64,000 nt of DNA from Azonexus sp. (GCA_030691385.1 JAUYEI010000007.1:1-64000), one strand, 5' to 3'. Positions 11,547 through 21,439 are shown, numbered from the stretch's first letter. Numbers and translations are program-made. Notes: generated from the sequence alone by a model not told the origin.

Positions 11547-11577
11547 TTTGTAGTAGACCTTTCGCGCCTACTACAAA
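11547..11577. promoter_or_regulatory. Palindrome TTTGTAGTAG-N11-CTACTACAAA (operator or terminator)
   Basis: Perfect 10-bp inverted repeat just upstream of the 11590 ORF and 18 bp after ilvA. Confidence 0.5.
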
Positions 11578-11589
11578 TCGAAGTTGGCG

Positions 11590-12651
11590 ATGTCTCCTCA
11601 AAGCCCGGTAAGCCAAACGCTCTACGCCCAACTGCTCGAAGAAGCCTCGGTTTTCAAGGCCACCATCTTCGAGCAGGGCATCGCCGGCAGCCCCTATTTG
11701 AACCACGCCAACGGCTACGCCTACTGGTACTGGCAGGTGACCACCCCCGACGGCAAGCTCAAGCGCCTTTCCCTCGGCCGCGACACCCCGGAAACCCAGG
11801 CGCTGGTCGACCGCCGCAAAACACGCAAGGCAGAAGCCGGCGACGCCATCACCGCGCTGCGCGCCACCACCAAGGCCTTTGTCGCCAGCGGCGGCATGAG
11901 CATGGAGTCGGCCCACTTCCGCGTCATGGAACACCTGGCCCAAGCCGGGCTTTTCCGCAAAGGCCTCGTCCTCGTTGGCTCGCACGCCTTTACCGCCCTC
12001 GGCAACCTGCTCGGCCTGCGCTGGGGCAGCCAGCTCAAAACCAGCGACATGGATTTCGCCCGCGCCCAGGGCATCAGTCTGGCCCTGCCGGGCAATGCTG
12101 AAGCCATCGACGTTCTGGCCGGCGCCCAGGAACTCGATCCGACTTTCTTCGCCGTGCCTCAGCTCGACCACCGCCAGCCATCGATCGCGATCATCAGCCG
12201 CAAGACCCGCATCAAGCTCGATTTTCTGACCACGCATGCCGCTACGGAGACCGATTTGCCGCGCAATTTCGACGATCTCGGCATCGCCGCCACGCCCTTG
12301 CGCTACATGGACTACCTGCTCGGCGGCCTCAACCGTCGCGGCCTGGTCATCGGCACCTACGCCTTCCCCATCAACCTGCCCGACCCAGCCCGCTTCGCCA
12401 TCCACAAGCTCATCATTGCCTAGTTGCGAAGCGGCGAGGGTGACGCCAAAAGGCAAAAGGACATACGCCAGGCCGATGAACTGCTGGCCGGCATGATTGA
12501 GGTCGGGCTGGCGCATGAAATCGAGGAAGCCCTAGTCGTTCTTACGGCGACCGGCCACCCCGGCACCCTTGCGCTCATCCGGCGTTCGGCGGAGCAGACA
12601 CAGCTTGCCCGTGGCTGGCTGCATCAGCAACTGGACAAATCGGCCTCCTGA
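11590..12651 (+). pseudogene. GSU2403-type nucleotidyltransferase-fold protein interrupted by in-frame TAG at 12421
   Basis: ORFs 11584-12423 and 12424-12651 are in the same frame; ...RFAIHKLIIA*LRSGEGDAKRQKDIRQADELL. Confidence 0.75.
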
Positions 12652-12691
12652 CGGCCAAACCTCCGGTGCTTACCGGAAACTGCCATCTCGC

Positions 12692-12821
12692 CGTTCGCCC
12701 TGAGTAGCGGGCCTTCCCGCGTATCGAAGGGCCTTGTCGACGGAGTGCTCCGAAAGGGGCCTGTCCAACGATCATCCGTGCTTCGATACGGCGCTACGCG
12801 CCTACTCGGCATGAACGGGAG
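12692..12821. repeat. Intergenic inverted repeat (about 40-bp imperfect arms)
   Basis: cgttcgccctgagtagcgggccttcccgcgtatcgaag ... cttcgatacggcgctacgcgcctactcggcatgaacggg. Confidence 0.7.
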
Positions 12822-12825
12822 GGGA

Positions 12826-13061
12826 AGTTTGCTGAGCATGCCAATTCAACCTTGGCCGATTGGTTGAAGGTCGAGCCGCAGATTCTGCGCTTCGGCGGCG
12901 AGGCGATCCGCTCGGTTCAGGAAAAGAAAAAGCGCTGGGACGAAGCCATCGCCGGCCCGGAGCGCGAAGTGCTGGACGTCTTCATCAATCTGCCGGCCGA
13001 GCAAAAAAAGGTGGCGCGCGAGGTGATCCTGGCGCTGGCCAAGGCCAGTCAAGCCGGCTGA
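12826..13061 (+). pseudogene. C-terminal fragment of an XRE/HTH-type regulator
   Basis: LADWLKVEPQILRFGGEAIRS resembles the end of an HTH domain; helix-turn-helix core missing. Confidence 0.45.
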
Positions 13062-13073
13062 GTCGCCCGCCGA

Positions 13074-13883
13074 TCAGACCACCGCCGGCCGGCGCGTCAG
13101 GCGCACCGCGGCGATAAAGCTCAGGGCGATGATCGCTACCAGCGAAAAGCCGAATATCAATTCCTTGCCTTCGCTCCAGACATCGACGGCCGGCGACAGC
13201 ATCTTGGCGGCGCCGAAGGCGGCGACCAGCAGGCTTACGCCCGACACCACCAGCCCCATGACGCGCGAAGCAATAAGCGCCACCTGATCAGCGCGGGCGA
13301 TGAGGCGCGCGATCCACAGGCCATTGATGCCATCGGTCAGCAACATGCCGAGCATGAAGAGCAGGGCGAGCACGAGGGCATGCTCCCAGCCGCCGAACTG
13401 GGTGGCGGTCAGGGCGAAAAAAGCGGCTTGCGACAGGGTATCGAAGGAGAGGGCGAACAGGGCACCGACCAGCGCGATGAGCACCGGATGCGAAACATGG
13501 CGAAGGTTGCCGAGCAGGCGGCCCTTGAGGCCGACCGGCTGGACGACTTCGTGCGGTTCGGCCGCCAGTACGGCGGCCAGATTGAGGCTGCCCAGGGCGA
13601 CGAGAAAGGCGATGGAAATCACGGCGCCCAGCGTGCCGAACCATTCCGGCACTTCCCATTGCCCGGCCAGCGCCGAGACACCGAGGGCGATGGCCATGAC
13701 CACAGCACCGTGGCCGAGCGAGAACAGCGTGCCGCAGTAGCGCGCCAGACCGGGCCGGGTACGCGCGTTGTAGCGGGTCAGGCCGTCGATGGTAGCCAAG
13801 TGGTCGGCATCAAAACCGTGTTTCATGCCAAGGACGAAGGTCAGTATCAGCAGTGACAACCAGTCGTTGGGCAGGGTTTCCAT
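13074..13883 (-). CDS. NiCoT-family nickel/cobalt permease
   Basis: LGMKHGFDADHLATIDGLTRYN, GTLFSLGHGAVV signatures. Confidence 0.9.
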   Translation of the reverse strand: METLPNDWLSLLILTFVLGMKHGFDADHLATIDGLTRYNARTRPGLARYCGTLFSLGHGAVVMAIALGVSALAGQWEVPEWFGTLGAVISIAFLVALGSLNLAAVLAAEPHEVVQPVGLKGRLLGNLRHVSHPVLIALVGALFALSFDTLSQAAFFALTATQFGGWEHALVLALLFMLGMLLTDGINGLWIARLIARADQVALIASRVMGLVVSGVSLLVAAFGAAKMLSPAVDVWSEGKELIFGFSLVAIIALSFIAAVRLTRRPAVV

Positions 13884-13892
13884 GATCGTCCC

Positions 13893-13919
13893 GTATGAAA
13901 GTTATAGCAATCTTCATAC
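13893..13919. promoter_or_regulatory. NikR-box-like palindrome GTATGA-N15-TCATAC
   Basis: GTATGAaagttatagcaatctTCATAC 10 bp upstream of the NiCoT start. Confidence 0.75.
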
Positions 13920-13998
13920 AAAGACCGTGCCAGATCAATAAGTCATTGTTCGTATTGAGTTCAAGACAAAATGGCTGCTGCCAAACCCGAGCAAATGG

Positions 13999-15345
13999 TC
14001 AGTGACTTTCCACCGGCAGTGCAAGGATGAATTCCGCCCCGCCGCCCGGAATGTTATGGGCGCTGAGTTTGCCGCCGTGCCGTTCGACGATGCTGTAGCT
14101 GATCGACAAGCCGAGACCGGTACCCTGACCGACCGGCTTGGTGGTGAAGAAAGGTTCGAACAGGCGGCCCAGATGTTCCTCGGAAATACCCGGTCCGTTG
14201 TCGGCAAAGCGCAGGATCACCATGCCATCTTCGATGCCGCCGCTGACGGTCAAGGCCGGTTCCGGCTGGCTGGCCGTGGCGTCGCAGGCGTTCTGGACGA
14301 GATTCATGATGACCTGCTGGAGTTGTCCCGATGAACCGGAACATTTCAGATTTGGCGATATTTTCGTGTTGACCGTGAAATTGGCCGCCGCGCTCTGCAC
14401 CACCCAGCGCACCGAACGCTCGACGACTTCGTTGAGGCTGACCTGCTCGGGCGTCATCTTGTCGACAGCCGAAAAACGTTTGAGTGCATCGACGATGTCG
14501 CGCGTGCGCTCTGCCCCTTCGATCATGCCGTCGATGAGGTGCGGCATGTCGGCCAGGATGCGGTCGATGCGCAGCTCCTGACGCATGGCCTGCAAGGCGC
14601 CGTCTTCGGCCGCATCGCTGGCGTGCACCGCGCCGAGGTAGCTTTCGAGGCGGCTGGCATAGCGCTTGAGCGACAGCACGTTGCCGAGCACGAAGCTGAT
14701 CGGGTTGTTGAGTTCATGCGCCACACCGGCGACCAGGCGGCCGAGCGAGACCATTTTTTCAGCGTGCAGCAACTGGCTTTGCGTCCGCTTGAGGTCGTCG
14801 TGCGCCTGGCGCAAGGCCGAATAGGCGCGGCGCAGTTCGCCGACCGGGCGGCCGGTGACGACCATGCCCATGAGTTTGCCGGTCTGCGACAGGCGCGGCG
14901 TGCAGTTCATCGACACCGGCACGGTCGAGCCGTCGCCGGCACGCAGGAAGAACTCGCAGTCGTGGACGCCTTGGCGGCCGTAGCGGGCAAAGATGTCGCG
15001 GGCCTTGGCGCGTTCGATGTCGTCGGCGAAGAGGTTGAAGACCGGTGTTTTTTCCAGCTCGGCCGCCGTTTTTCCGGAGAAATGCTGGAGCGAGGAATTG
15101 ACTTCCTCGATACCGCCGTTGCGGTCGCAAACGATCAGGATGTCCGACATCGAGGTGAGGACGCTCTCGATGAACTGGTGCGACTCTTCGAGCGCGGCGT
15201 TCTTCTCTTCGAGGGCGACTTCGTATTGCAGGAGGTCGTTGTAGACCTCGTCCATCTTCTGGATGACTTCGATCCACGCCTGCTCGCCGCCCGGCGGCAA
15301 GGGTGAATCAGCCGACAGGTCAGCGGGCGGGACGATAGTGGACAT
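13999..15345 (-). CDS. PAS sensor histidine kinase, probable HupT/HoxJ partner of the H2-sensing hydrogenase
   Basis: MDEVYNDLLQYEVALEEKNAALEES, PAS, H-box VAGVAHELNNPISFV, HATPase motifs. Confidence 0.75.
   Translation of the reverse strand: MSTIVPPADLSADSPLPPGGEQAWIEVIQKMDEVYNDLLQYEVALEEKNAALEESHQFIESVLTSMSDILIVCDRNGGIEEVNSSLQHFSGKTAAELEKTPVFNLFADDIERAKARDIFARYGRQGVHDCEFFLRAGDGSTVPVSMNCTPRLSQTGKLMGMVVTGRPVGELRRAYSALRQAHDDLKRTQSQLLHAEKMVSLGRLVAGVAHELNNPISFVLGNVLSLKRYASRLESYLGAVHASDAAEDGALQAMRQELRIDRILADMPHLIDGMIEGAERTRDIVDALKRFSAVDKMTPEQVSLNEVVERSVRWVVQSAAANFTVNTKISPNLKCSGSSGQLQQVIMNLVQNACDATASQPEPALTVSGGIEDGMVILRFADNGPGISEEHLGRLFEPFFTTKPVGQGTGLGLSISYSIVERHGGKLSAHNIPGGGAEFILALPVESH
14344..14384 (+). 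repeat. Dispersed repeat copy (diverged) inside the histidine kinase
   Basis: tttcagatttggcgatattttcgtgttgaccgtgaaattgg; encodes FTVNTKISPNLK. Confidence 0.6.
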
Positions 15346-15784
15346 GGGCTTCGCCGTGGTCGTCGTGGGCGTGATGATGTTCGGCCTCCAGCGCGATGAC
15401 GTTGAGCTTGCCGTGGCGGACGCCGCGTTCGGCCATGAGCGCATCGGCAAACTGGCGGACATCAGCCGTCGAGCCTTTCAAAATAACCGATTCGAGGCAA
15501 TTGTCGTGATCGAGGTGGCTATGCAGCGCCGCCACCGTCAGGTCGTGGTGGTCGTGCTGCAGGCCGGTCAGGCGCTCGGCCAGTTCGCGTTCGTGGTGGT
15601 TGTAAACATAGGACAGATTGGCGACGCAGTGGCCGGAGGGCGTTTCGCGCTGGCGGTCGCTCTCGATGGCGCCGCGGATCAGGTCGCGCACGGCTTCCGA
15701 GCGGTTGCTGTAACCGCGGGCTGCGATTAGCTGGTCGAATTCCTTGGCCAAAGCCTCATCCAGAGAAATTGTGAAGCGTTCCAT
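15320..15784 (-). CDS. nikR: Nickel-responsive regulator NikR
   Basis: RHH N-terminus MERFTISLDEALAKEFDQLIAARGYSNRSEAVRDLIR; HSHLDHDNCLE nickel site; His-rich tail. Confidence 0.9.
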   Translation of the reverse strand: MERFTISLDEALAKEFDQLIAARGYSNRSEAVRDLIRGAIESDRQRETPSGHCVANLSYVYNHHERELAERLTGLQHDHHDLTVAALHSHLDHDNCLESVILKGSTADVRQFADALMAERGVRHGKLNVIALEAEHHHAHDDHGEAHVHYRPAR

Positions 15785-15861
15785 GTTCTTTGCTCCGTGC
15801 TAAAGATGGCCTTTAAACGCGCTGCTAGGATGGCCGCAGCACATTCTAACGTCTGGCTCCG

Positions 15862-16188
15862 ATGACCGCTGCCCTCGATACCGAACAGATCCGCGCCGCC
15901 CTGCGCAAGGTGGTCGACCCCGAGGTCGGCGCCAATATTGTCGACCTCGGCCTGATCTACCGCATCGAGCTCGACGGCAACAAACTGCTCATCGAAATGA
16001 CCATGACCTCGCCGGCCTGCCCGATGGGCGAAATGATTGTCGATGACGCCTATGCCGAACTCGAGCGCATCCTGCCGGCCGACTGCCAACCGGAAATCCG
16101 CCTCGTCTGGGAGCCGCCCTGGGCGCCGTCGATGATGAGCGAGAAGTGCCGGTTGAGTCTGGGCTGGGACGAGGCGGACAGCGCTTAA
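15862..16188 (+). CDS. MIP18/DUF59 metal-sulfur cluster assembly factor
   Basis: LRKVVDPEVGANIVDLGLIY ... MTSPACPMGEMI. Confidence 0.9.
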   Translation: MTAALDTEQIRAALRKVVDPEVGANIVDLGLIYRIELDGNKLLIEMTMTSPACPMGEMIVDDAYAELERILPADCQPEIRLVWEPPWAPSMMSEKCRLSLGWDEADSA

Positions 16189-17255
16189 TGGCTGAGCTCA
16201 AACCCGGCGGCCGCTTGCCGCTGCTCTTTTTCGGCATGCTCTCGCTGCTCGGCGGCGTCATGGCCGGCCTCGCCCGCCTCGGCTGGGAGGTGCCCGCGCC
16301 CGCCATGCAGGCGGCCGGTGTGCATGGCCCGCTCATGATCGCCGCCTTTTTCGGCACGGTGATCAGCCTCGAACGCGCCGTCGCGGCTGGCCGGAACTGG
16401 GCCTACCTCGCCCCGCTGGCGGCCGGGGCCAGCGGTATTGCGCTGCTCGCCGGCGCCCCGTTGCTGCTTGGGCAGATACTTGGCAGCCTCGGCGCGTTTG
16501 GCCTGATCGCCGCCAGCGCCGTTGCCCTGCGCCGTCAGGTCGCCGTCTTCACCATCGTCCTGACCCTGGCTGCCGGCTGCTGGCTGGTCGGCAATCTGCT
16601 CTGGCTGGCCTCGGGTGACGTCAGCGCCGCCGTGGCGTGGTGGCTGCTTTTTCTCGTGTTGACCATTGCCGGCGAACGCCTCGAACTGACCCGTTTTCTG
16701 CCGACGCCACCGCTCGCCCAAAAGCTGTTCATCGGCATTGTCGGCGTGCTGCTGGTCAGCGCCATGACCACGGTCGACCGGCTTTTTGCCGCGGGGCTGA
16801 TCGCCCTCGCCCTCTGGCTGCTGCGTTACGACATCGCCCGCCGCAACATCGCTACCGAAGGGCTGACCCGTTTCATCGCGGCCTGCCTGCTTTCCGGCTA
16901 CGCCTGGCTCTTCGCCGCCGGCCTGCTCGGGCTGGCTGGCGCCTTCGCTCCCGGCCATGCATGGCGCGATGCGGCCTTGCATGCCATCGGCCTCGGCTTC
17001 GTTTTTTCGATGGTTTTTGGCCACGCGCCGATCATTTTCCCGGCCGTCACCCGCATCAGGATTCCCTACCACCCGGCCCTTTACCTGCCGCTCGCGCTGC
17101 TCCACCTGACGCTGGCGCTGCGCGTCTTCGGCGGGCTAGCCGACAATTTCGATCTGCGCCACAACGCTGCCCTGTTGAATGGTCTGGTGCTCATCGTTTT
17201 CATTGCAACGCTGGTGACTTTAGTCCGGCGTAACGCCAAACGAGGTGCCCGATGA
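16188..17255 (+). CDS. NnrS-like heme-copper membrane protein
   Basis: Multi-TM; HGPLMIAAFFGTVISLERAV, MVFGHAPIIFPAVTR. Confidence 0.75.
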   Translation: MAELKPGGRLPLLFFGMLSLLGGVMAGLARLGWEVPAPAMQAAGVHGPLMIAAFFGTVISLERAVAAGRNWAYLAPLAAGASGIALLAGAPLLLGQILGSLGAFGLIAASAVALRRQVAVFTIVLTLAAGCWLVGNLLWLASGDVSAAVAWWLLFLVLTIAGERLELTRFLPTPPLAQKLFIGIVGVLLVSAMTTVDRLFAAGLIALALWLLRYDIARRNIATEGLTRFIAACLLSGYAWLFAAGLLGLAGAFAPGHAWRDAALHAIGLGFVFSMVFGHAPIIFPAVTRIRIPYHPALYLPLALLHLTLALRVFGGLADNFDLRHNAALLNGLVLIVFIATLVTLVRRNAKRGAR

Positions 17256-17644
17256 AACGCCATGCCGCCCTGTTGCAACTCTCGCGCGAACACCACCAGG
17301 CCCTCAAGCTGTCCCGACTGGCCCGCTTCGCCAGCGATTCCGGACATGCGCTGGCCATCGCCGAGGCGGCGGAAAAGATTGTCGGAATATTTGCCAGCGA
17401 ACTCGAACCCCATTTCCAGACCGAAGAAAAAGACTTGCTGCCGGCACTGGCCGCTGCTGGCGCCAACGAACTGGTGGCGCGCACGCTGGCCGAACACGCC
17501 GAACTGCGCGACCTGAACCGGCGGCTGGCCGAACCGGACAGCGAGCTCCTCGCCCGCTTCGCCACCTTGCTCCACGACCATGTCCGTTTTGAAGAACGGG
17601 AACTGTTCGAAACAGCACAGGACTTGCTCTACCCGGAGCACTGA
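17252..17644 (+). CDS. Hemerythrin HHE-domain protein
   Basis: SREHHQALKL ... EPHFQTEEKDLLPAL ... HDHVRFEERELFE. Confidence 0.9.
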   Translation: MKRHAALLQLSREHHQALKLSRLARFASDSGHALAIAEAAEKIVGIFASELEPHFQTEEKDLLPALAAAGANELVARTLAEHAELRDLNRRLAEPDSELLARFATLLHDHVRFEERELFETAQDLLYPEH

Positions 17645-17672
17645 ACGCTCCAAACAGGGGCACAAATTGTCG

Positions 17673-17714
17673 GATTGCTACGGTCAACCGGAAAAAACCG
17701 CCAAATTTGAAATT
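17673..17714 (-). repeat. Dispersed repeat copy, intergenic
   Basis: rc: aatttcaaatttggcggttttttccggttgaccgtagcaatc. Confidence 0.88.
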
Positions 17715-17873
17715 GCCATTTCACCCGTCATCAAAGCCTAAAACCCGCTTCCACCAAGGATTTGCACACCTTCTCGATACCCGTCACCCGATACCGGGAA
17801 CGAAATATGCTCGACTGAAACCGTAGCACGCTGGATCCGTTAACCGGTCTAAGAGCGCATGGAGGAAGTCATC

Positions 17874-18839
17874 ATGGCACACAGTGAAATCCGACTCTCG
17901 GTCGCTGAAGAGCGCACCATCTACGACGTGGCGGCCATCGACCGCGCCATGGAGGAGGCAGCCGGCAATCGCAACGAAGCGCTGGCCAGCCTCTACGACA
18001 AGATGAAACAGCGCGGCGGCGGCCGTTTCCTGATCCGCCCGACCGGCGCCGACATGATCGACGAGCTCTACGACAGCTGCCCCAATTTCAGCGACGTCAT
18101 CGACGACCTCAAGAAGTACGTCGCCCTCTCGGTCGCCGGCAACGAGCCGATGAGCTTCACGCCCATCCTGCTGCTCGGCGAACCCGGCATCGGCAAGACG
18201 CATTTCGCCCGCGAACTGGCGAACCGGCTGGGCACCGGCCACGAATTCATCTCGATGAGTTCGCTGACCGCCGGCTGGGTGCTTTCCGGCGCCTCGTCGC
18301 AGTGGAACAACGCCAAGCCGGGCAAGGTGGCGCACACGCTGGTGCATGGCGACTACGCCAACCCGGTCGTGGTGCTCGACGAAATCGACAAGGCCGGCGG
18401 CGACTCGCGCTACGACCCGATGGGTTCGCTCTACGGCCTGTTGGAACATGACACGGCGCGCGCCTTCAAGGACGAGTTCATCGACATCGACATTGATGCC
18501 TCGCACATCCTGTGGGTGACGACGGCCAATGACGAACGTTCGATTCCCGAGCCCATCCTCAACCGCATGAACGTCTACGAAGTGCCGCGCCCCGACCACG
18601 ACGCCGCCATCAGCATCGCCGCCGCGCTGTACCGTGAAATCGTCGGCCAGCACGACTGGGGTTTCCCGCCGAAAGCCGACGAAGCGGTGCTCGAACGCCT
18701 CGGCTCGCTGCCGCCGCGCGACATGCGCAAACGCCTGCTTGCCGCCTTCGGCACAGCCAAGCTGGAGGGTCGCAACTGGCTGGAAGGGCGGGATTTCGAA
18801 CAGGCCAGAATGGGACGCAGCCGGAAGATCGGTTTCTAG
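17874..18839 (+). CDS. AAA+ ATPase (Lon-like ATPase domain)
   Basis: Walker A GEPGIGKT, Walker B VVVLDEIDK. Confidence 0.85.
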   Translation: MAHSEIRLSVAEERTIYDVAAIDRAMEEAAGNRNEALASLYDKMKQRGGGRFLIRPTGADMIDELYDSCPNFSDVIDDLKKYVALSVAGNEPMSFTPILLLGEPGIGKTHFARELANRLGTGHEFISMSSLTAGWVLSGASSQWNNAKPGKVAHTLVHGDYANPVVVLDEIDKAGGDSRYDPMGSLYGLLEHDTARAFKDEFIDIDIDASHILWVTTANDERSIPEPILNRMNVYEVPRPDHDAAISIAAALYREIVGQHDWGFPPKADEAVLERLGSLPPRDMRKRLLAAFGTAKLEGRNWLEGRDFEQARMGRSRKIGF

Positions 18840-18845
18840 GCAAAA

Positions 18846-18869
18846 GATCGGGCGCTACGGCGCCCGATC
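18846..18869. terminator. Bidirectional terminator-like hairpin
   Basis: GATCGGGCGC-TACG-GCGCCCGATC between convergent genes. Confidence 0.75.
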
Positions 18870-19899
18870 AAACCTCTTCGATGCGCACCGACACCGGGAA
18901 ATGATCGCTGTAGCCGTCGAGATTGACGTTCTCAGCGACGTCGCCGGCCGGCAGCCCGAAACGGATCGGCCCCTCGCCGACGCGATGGCTGACCATGGGC
19001 GGATAGGCCTCGATGCGCGCGCTGCCGCCAACCGTGCGCCAGCCGCTCTTGCCCGTCAGCAGGCCGCTTGAAATCAGGATCTGGTCGAACAGGCTGGCAT
19101 CGCCGCCGAAATACAGCGTGCCGTTGAGCGGACGCTGGTTGCCCTTGTGGTCCTGGGTCATCACCGTCAGATATTCCCAGCTCAGGTTGTAGAACTTGGC
19201 ACTCTTTGCCCGCGAAACATCGCCCTTGTTGCGCAGGCCCCGGGCGTGGATGGTGATCGACTTGTCGTAGGGTTCGTCGTTGAAATCGCCGAATGCAATG
19301 ACCGCAACGCTATCGCCCTTTATTTCCCGTATCCGCCCATGCCAGTAGGCCAGCGTCTCGCCCGCCGTGGCGCGGAAACCGGACGAATACTCGGCTCCAT
19401 CGCCGGTCGACGACGACCTTGACGGCCAGTGATTGGCCAGCATGACGACTTGCTTTCCGGACGGCGCGACGAAGGTGATCTGCGTGATGTCGCGCGTGCC
19501 GGTCTGGCGCATGACCCAGTGCGAAAACAGTTCATCCATCTTGGCCGTGAACTGGTTGGCGTCGAACAGGAAAGCGGTATCGATCCCGCGCTGATCGCGC
19601 GCCGAATCGACATGAACCAGCTGGTAGTTGCGCGCCGGCAGCGCCTGGTTGAGCTGGTCGGCCAGCGCCTGCAGGGCATAGCGGTTTTCAACCTCGCACA
19701 CGCCGAGAATGTCGGGGCCGGCGCCCTCCTTCATGCGGACGATGATAGCGCCGAGCTGGGCAATCTTTCGCCTGAACAGCGTCTCCGACCAGCCCTTGAG
19801 CTCCTTCTGCACGGCCTTGGCGAGCCACGGCTCGCGCCCCGGAAAGCCTTCGGGCGCGAAGAGGTTTTCAAGATTCCAGAAGGCAATGAGCGCGGGCAT
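18868..19899 (-). CDS. Endonuclease/exonuclease/phosphatase family protein
   Basis: MPALIAFWNLENLF ... DILGVCEVENR ... FGDFNDEP ... DGYSDHFPV. Confidence 0.9.
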   Translation of the reverse strand: MPALIAFWNLENLFAPEGFPGREPWLAKAVQKELKGWSETLFRRKIAQLGAIIVRMKEGAGPDILGVCEVENRYALQALADQLNQALPARNYQLVHVDSARDQRGIDTAFLFDANQFTAKMDELFSHWVMRQTGTRDITQITFVAPSGKQVVMLANHWPSRSSSTGDGAEYSSGFRATAGETLAYWHGRIREIKGDSVAVIAFGDFNDEPYDKSITIHARGLRNKGDVSRAKSAKFYNLSWEYLTVMTQDHKGNQRPLNGTLYFGGDASLFDQILISSGLLTGKSGWRTVGGSARIEAYPPMVSHRVGEGPIRFGLPAGDVAENVNLDGYSDHFPVSVRIEEV

Positions 19900-19995
19900 T
19901 TTTGGACTCCTTCGGCAGCGGTCGGGGTCGTTCCAGTCTAATGAGCGATCCGGAAAATCACCAAGTCATTTTTGACCGTCGGCGGAATGACACTG

Positions 19996-20037
19996 GATTT
20001 CAATTTTGGCCGTTTTTTCCGGTCGACCGTGGAAACG
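19996..20037 (+). repeat. Dispersed repeat copy, intergenic
   Basis: ggatttcaattttggccgttttttccggtcgaccgtggaaac. Confidence 0.88.
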
Positions 20038-20050
20038 GACGCCCAAGCTC

Positions 20051-21439
20051 TCAGTTCCCGCATTCCGTTGCTTTGCCAGCACGGTGCTTTCTCCGCAGCA
20101 GCAGCGTCAGCGCCGGCGGCGCGATCAAGGTGGTCAGAATCACCATGATAACGATGACCGAGAACATGGCCTCGCTCATCACCCCGAGCTGCTTGCCAAG
20201 CATGGCGAAAATCAGTCCCACCTCGCCGCGCGGCACCATGCCCCAGCCCACTACCCAGGCATTCGCGCCGCGCCCGGCGGCGAATCCGGCGAGCAGCTTG
20301 CCGGCCACGGCGGCAGCGGTTACCCCGAGCGCGACGGCGACGATGGCGGGGTCGGCCAGCGTGGACAGGTCGACCTGCATGCCGGTGAGTACGAAAAAAA
20401 CCGGCACGAAGAAATAGCCGATCGGCTCCAGCATGTGTTCGTGCTGGTGGCCCGAGTGGCGGGCGAGCGCCTCGCGCAGGCGTTCGGCGAGCGGGTGAAT
20501 GCCACTGGGCGTGCGATTCGGCAGCAGCGCCTCGACCTCGCGCACGATTCTGGGCGTCTCGAAGGTCTTGAAAAACAGCGGTTCGAACAAGAGCCCCGCC
20601 GCGAAGGCACCGATGATTGGCGCCAGGCCGGCCAGATGCGCCAGCCAGGCCATGAACAGGCCGGTAGCCAGCACCTGGGCGAACAACATGCTCTGCCCCT
20701 TGTCCAGTTGCGCCAGCCAGCGGCTGGAGTGGGGCGCGATGGCACGACCGATGGCGATGGAGCCAACCAGGAACAGCACCGCGTTAAGGATGATGCCGCC
20801 CACTTCGCCCAGGCTGACCGAACCCGCCTGCACCAGCCCGCTAAGCACCGCCAGGATGACCAGGCCCAGCACATCGTCGATCACCGCAGCGCCCAGCACG
20901 ATGCGCGCCTCCGGCGCGCCGAGTTGCCCCAAGTCGCGGAATACCCGTCCGGTGATACCTACCGAGGTGGCGGCGAGCGTGGCGCCCAGGAACAGATAGG
21001 CATTCGTTCCCAGGCCGGGCAGCAGCCACGGCCCGGCCACGAAAGCGCCCAGCACAAATGGGGTCACGATACCGACCATGCCGACGCCGGCGGCGCGCCC
21101 GCCGACCTTCACCAGGTCTGCCAGGCGCGTCTCCAGGCCGATCTGCAACATCAGGACGATGACTCCCAACTCGGCCATGAAGGCGATGATCGGGTCCTTC
21201 ACGATGCTATCGAAATACTGGACGCCGAACAGCGACAGGTTGCCCAGAGCCACCCCCAGCAGCAGTTCACCGAGCACGGCGGGAAAGCCGATTCTTTCGG
21301 CCAGCGGCGAAAACAGCCGCGCCGCCATCAGGATGATCGCCAGCCACAACAGGTTTTCAGCGACCACGCCCCCGCCCGCAGCCCAGGCGATAGCGGGGAA
21401 AAACGCCGCGACGGCGAACGTCCATCTGGATCGGCTCAT
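20051..21439 (-). CDS. CPA2 family cation:proton antiporter
   Basis: LLWLAIILMAARLFSPLAERIGFPAVLGELLLGVALG; start ambiguous up to 21487. Confidence 0.9.
   Translation of the reverse strand: MSRSRWTFAVAAFFPAIAWAAGGGVVAENLLWLAIILMAARLFSPLAERIGFPAVLGELLLGVALGNLSLFGVQYFDSIVKDPIIAFMAELGVIVLMLQIGLETRLADLVKVGGRAAGVGMVGIVTPFVLGAFVAGPWLLPGLGTNAYLFLGATLAATSVGITGRVFRDLGQLGAPEARIVLGAAVIDDVLGLVILAVLSGLVQAGSVSLGEVGGIILNAVLFLVGSIAIGRAIAPHSSRWLAQLDKGQSMLFAQVLATGLFMAWLAHLAGLAPIIGAFAAGLLFEPLFFKTFETPRIVREVEALLPNRTPSGIHPLAERLREALARHSGHQHEHMLEPIGYFFVPVFFVLTGMQVDLSTLADPAIVAVALGVTAAAVAGKLLAGFAAGRGANAWVVGWGMVPRGEVGLIFAMLGKQLGVMSEAMFSVIVIMVILTTLIAPPALTLLLRRKHRAGKATECGN

Noticed and set aside
9946-12516. 856-aa minus-strand ORF antisense to ilvA and the nucleotidyltransferase gene
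   Set aside because: No recognisable domain; overlaps a clear ilvA.
16640-16665. tttttctcgtgttgaccattgcc in the NnrS-like gene as a repeat copy
   Set aside because: Lacks the CCGTGG end and left AT arm; reads as normal transmembrane sequence.
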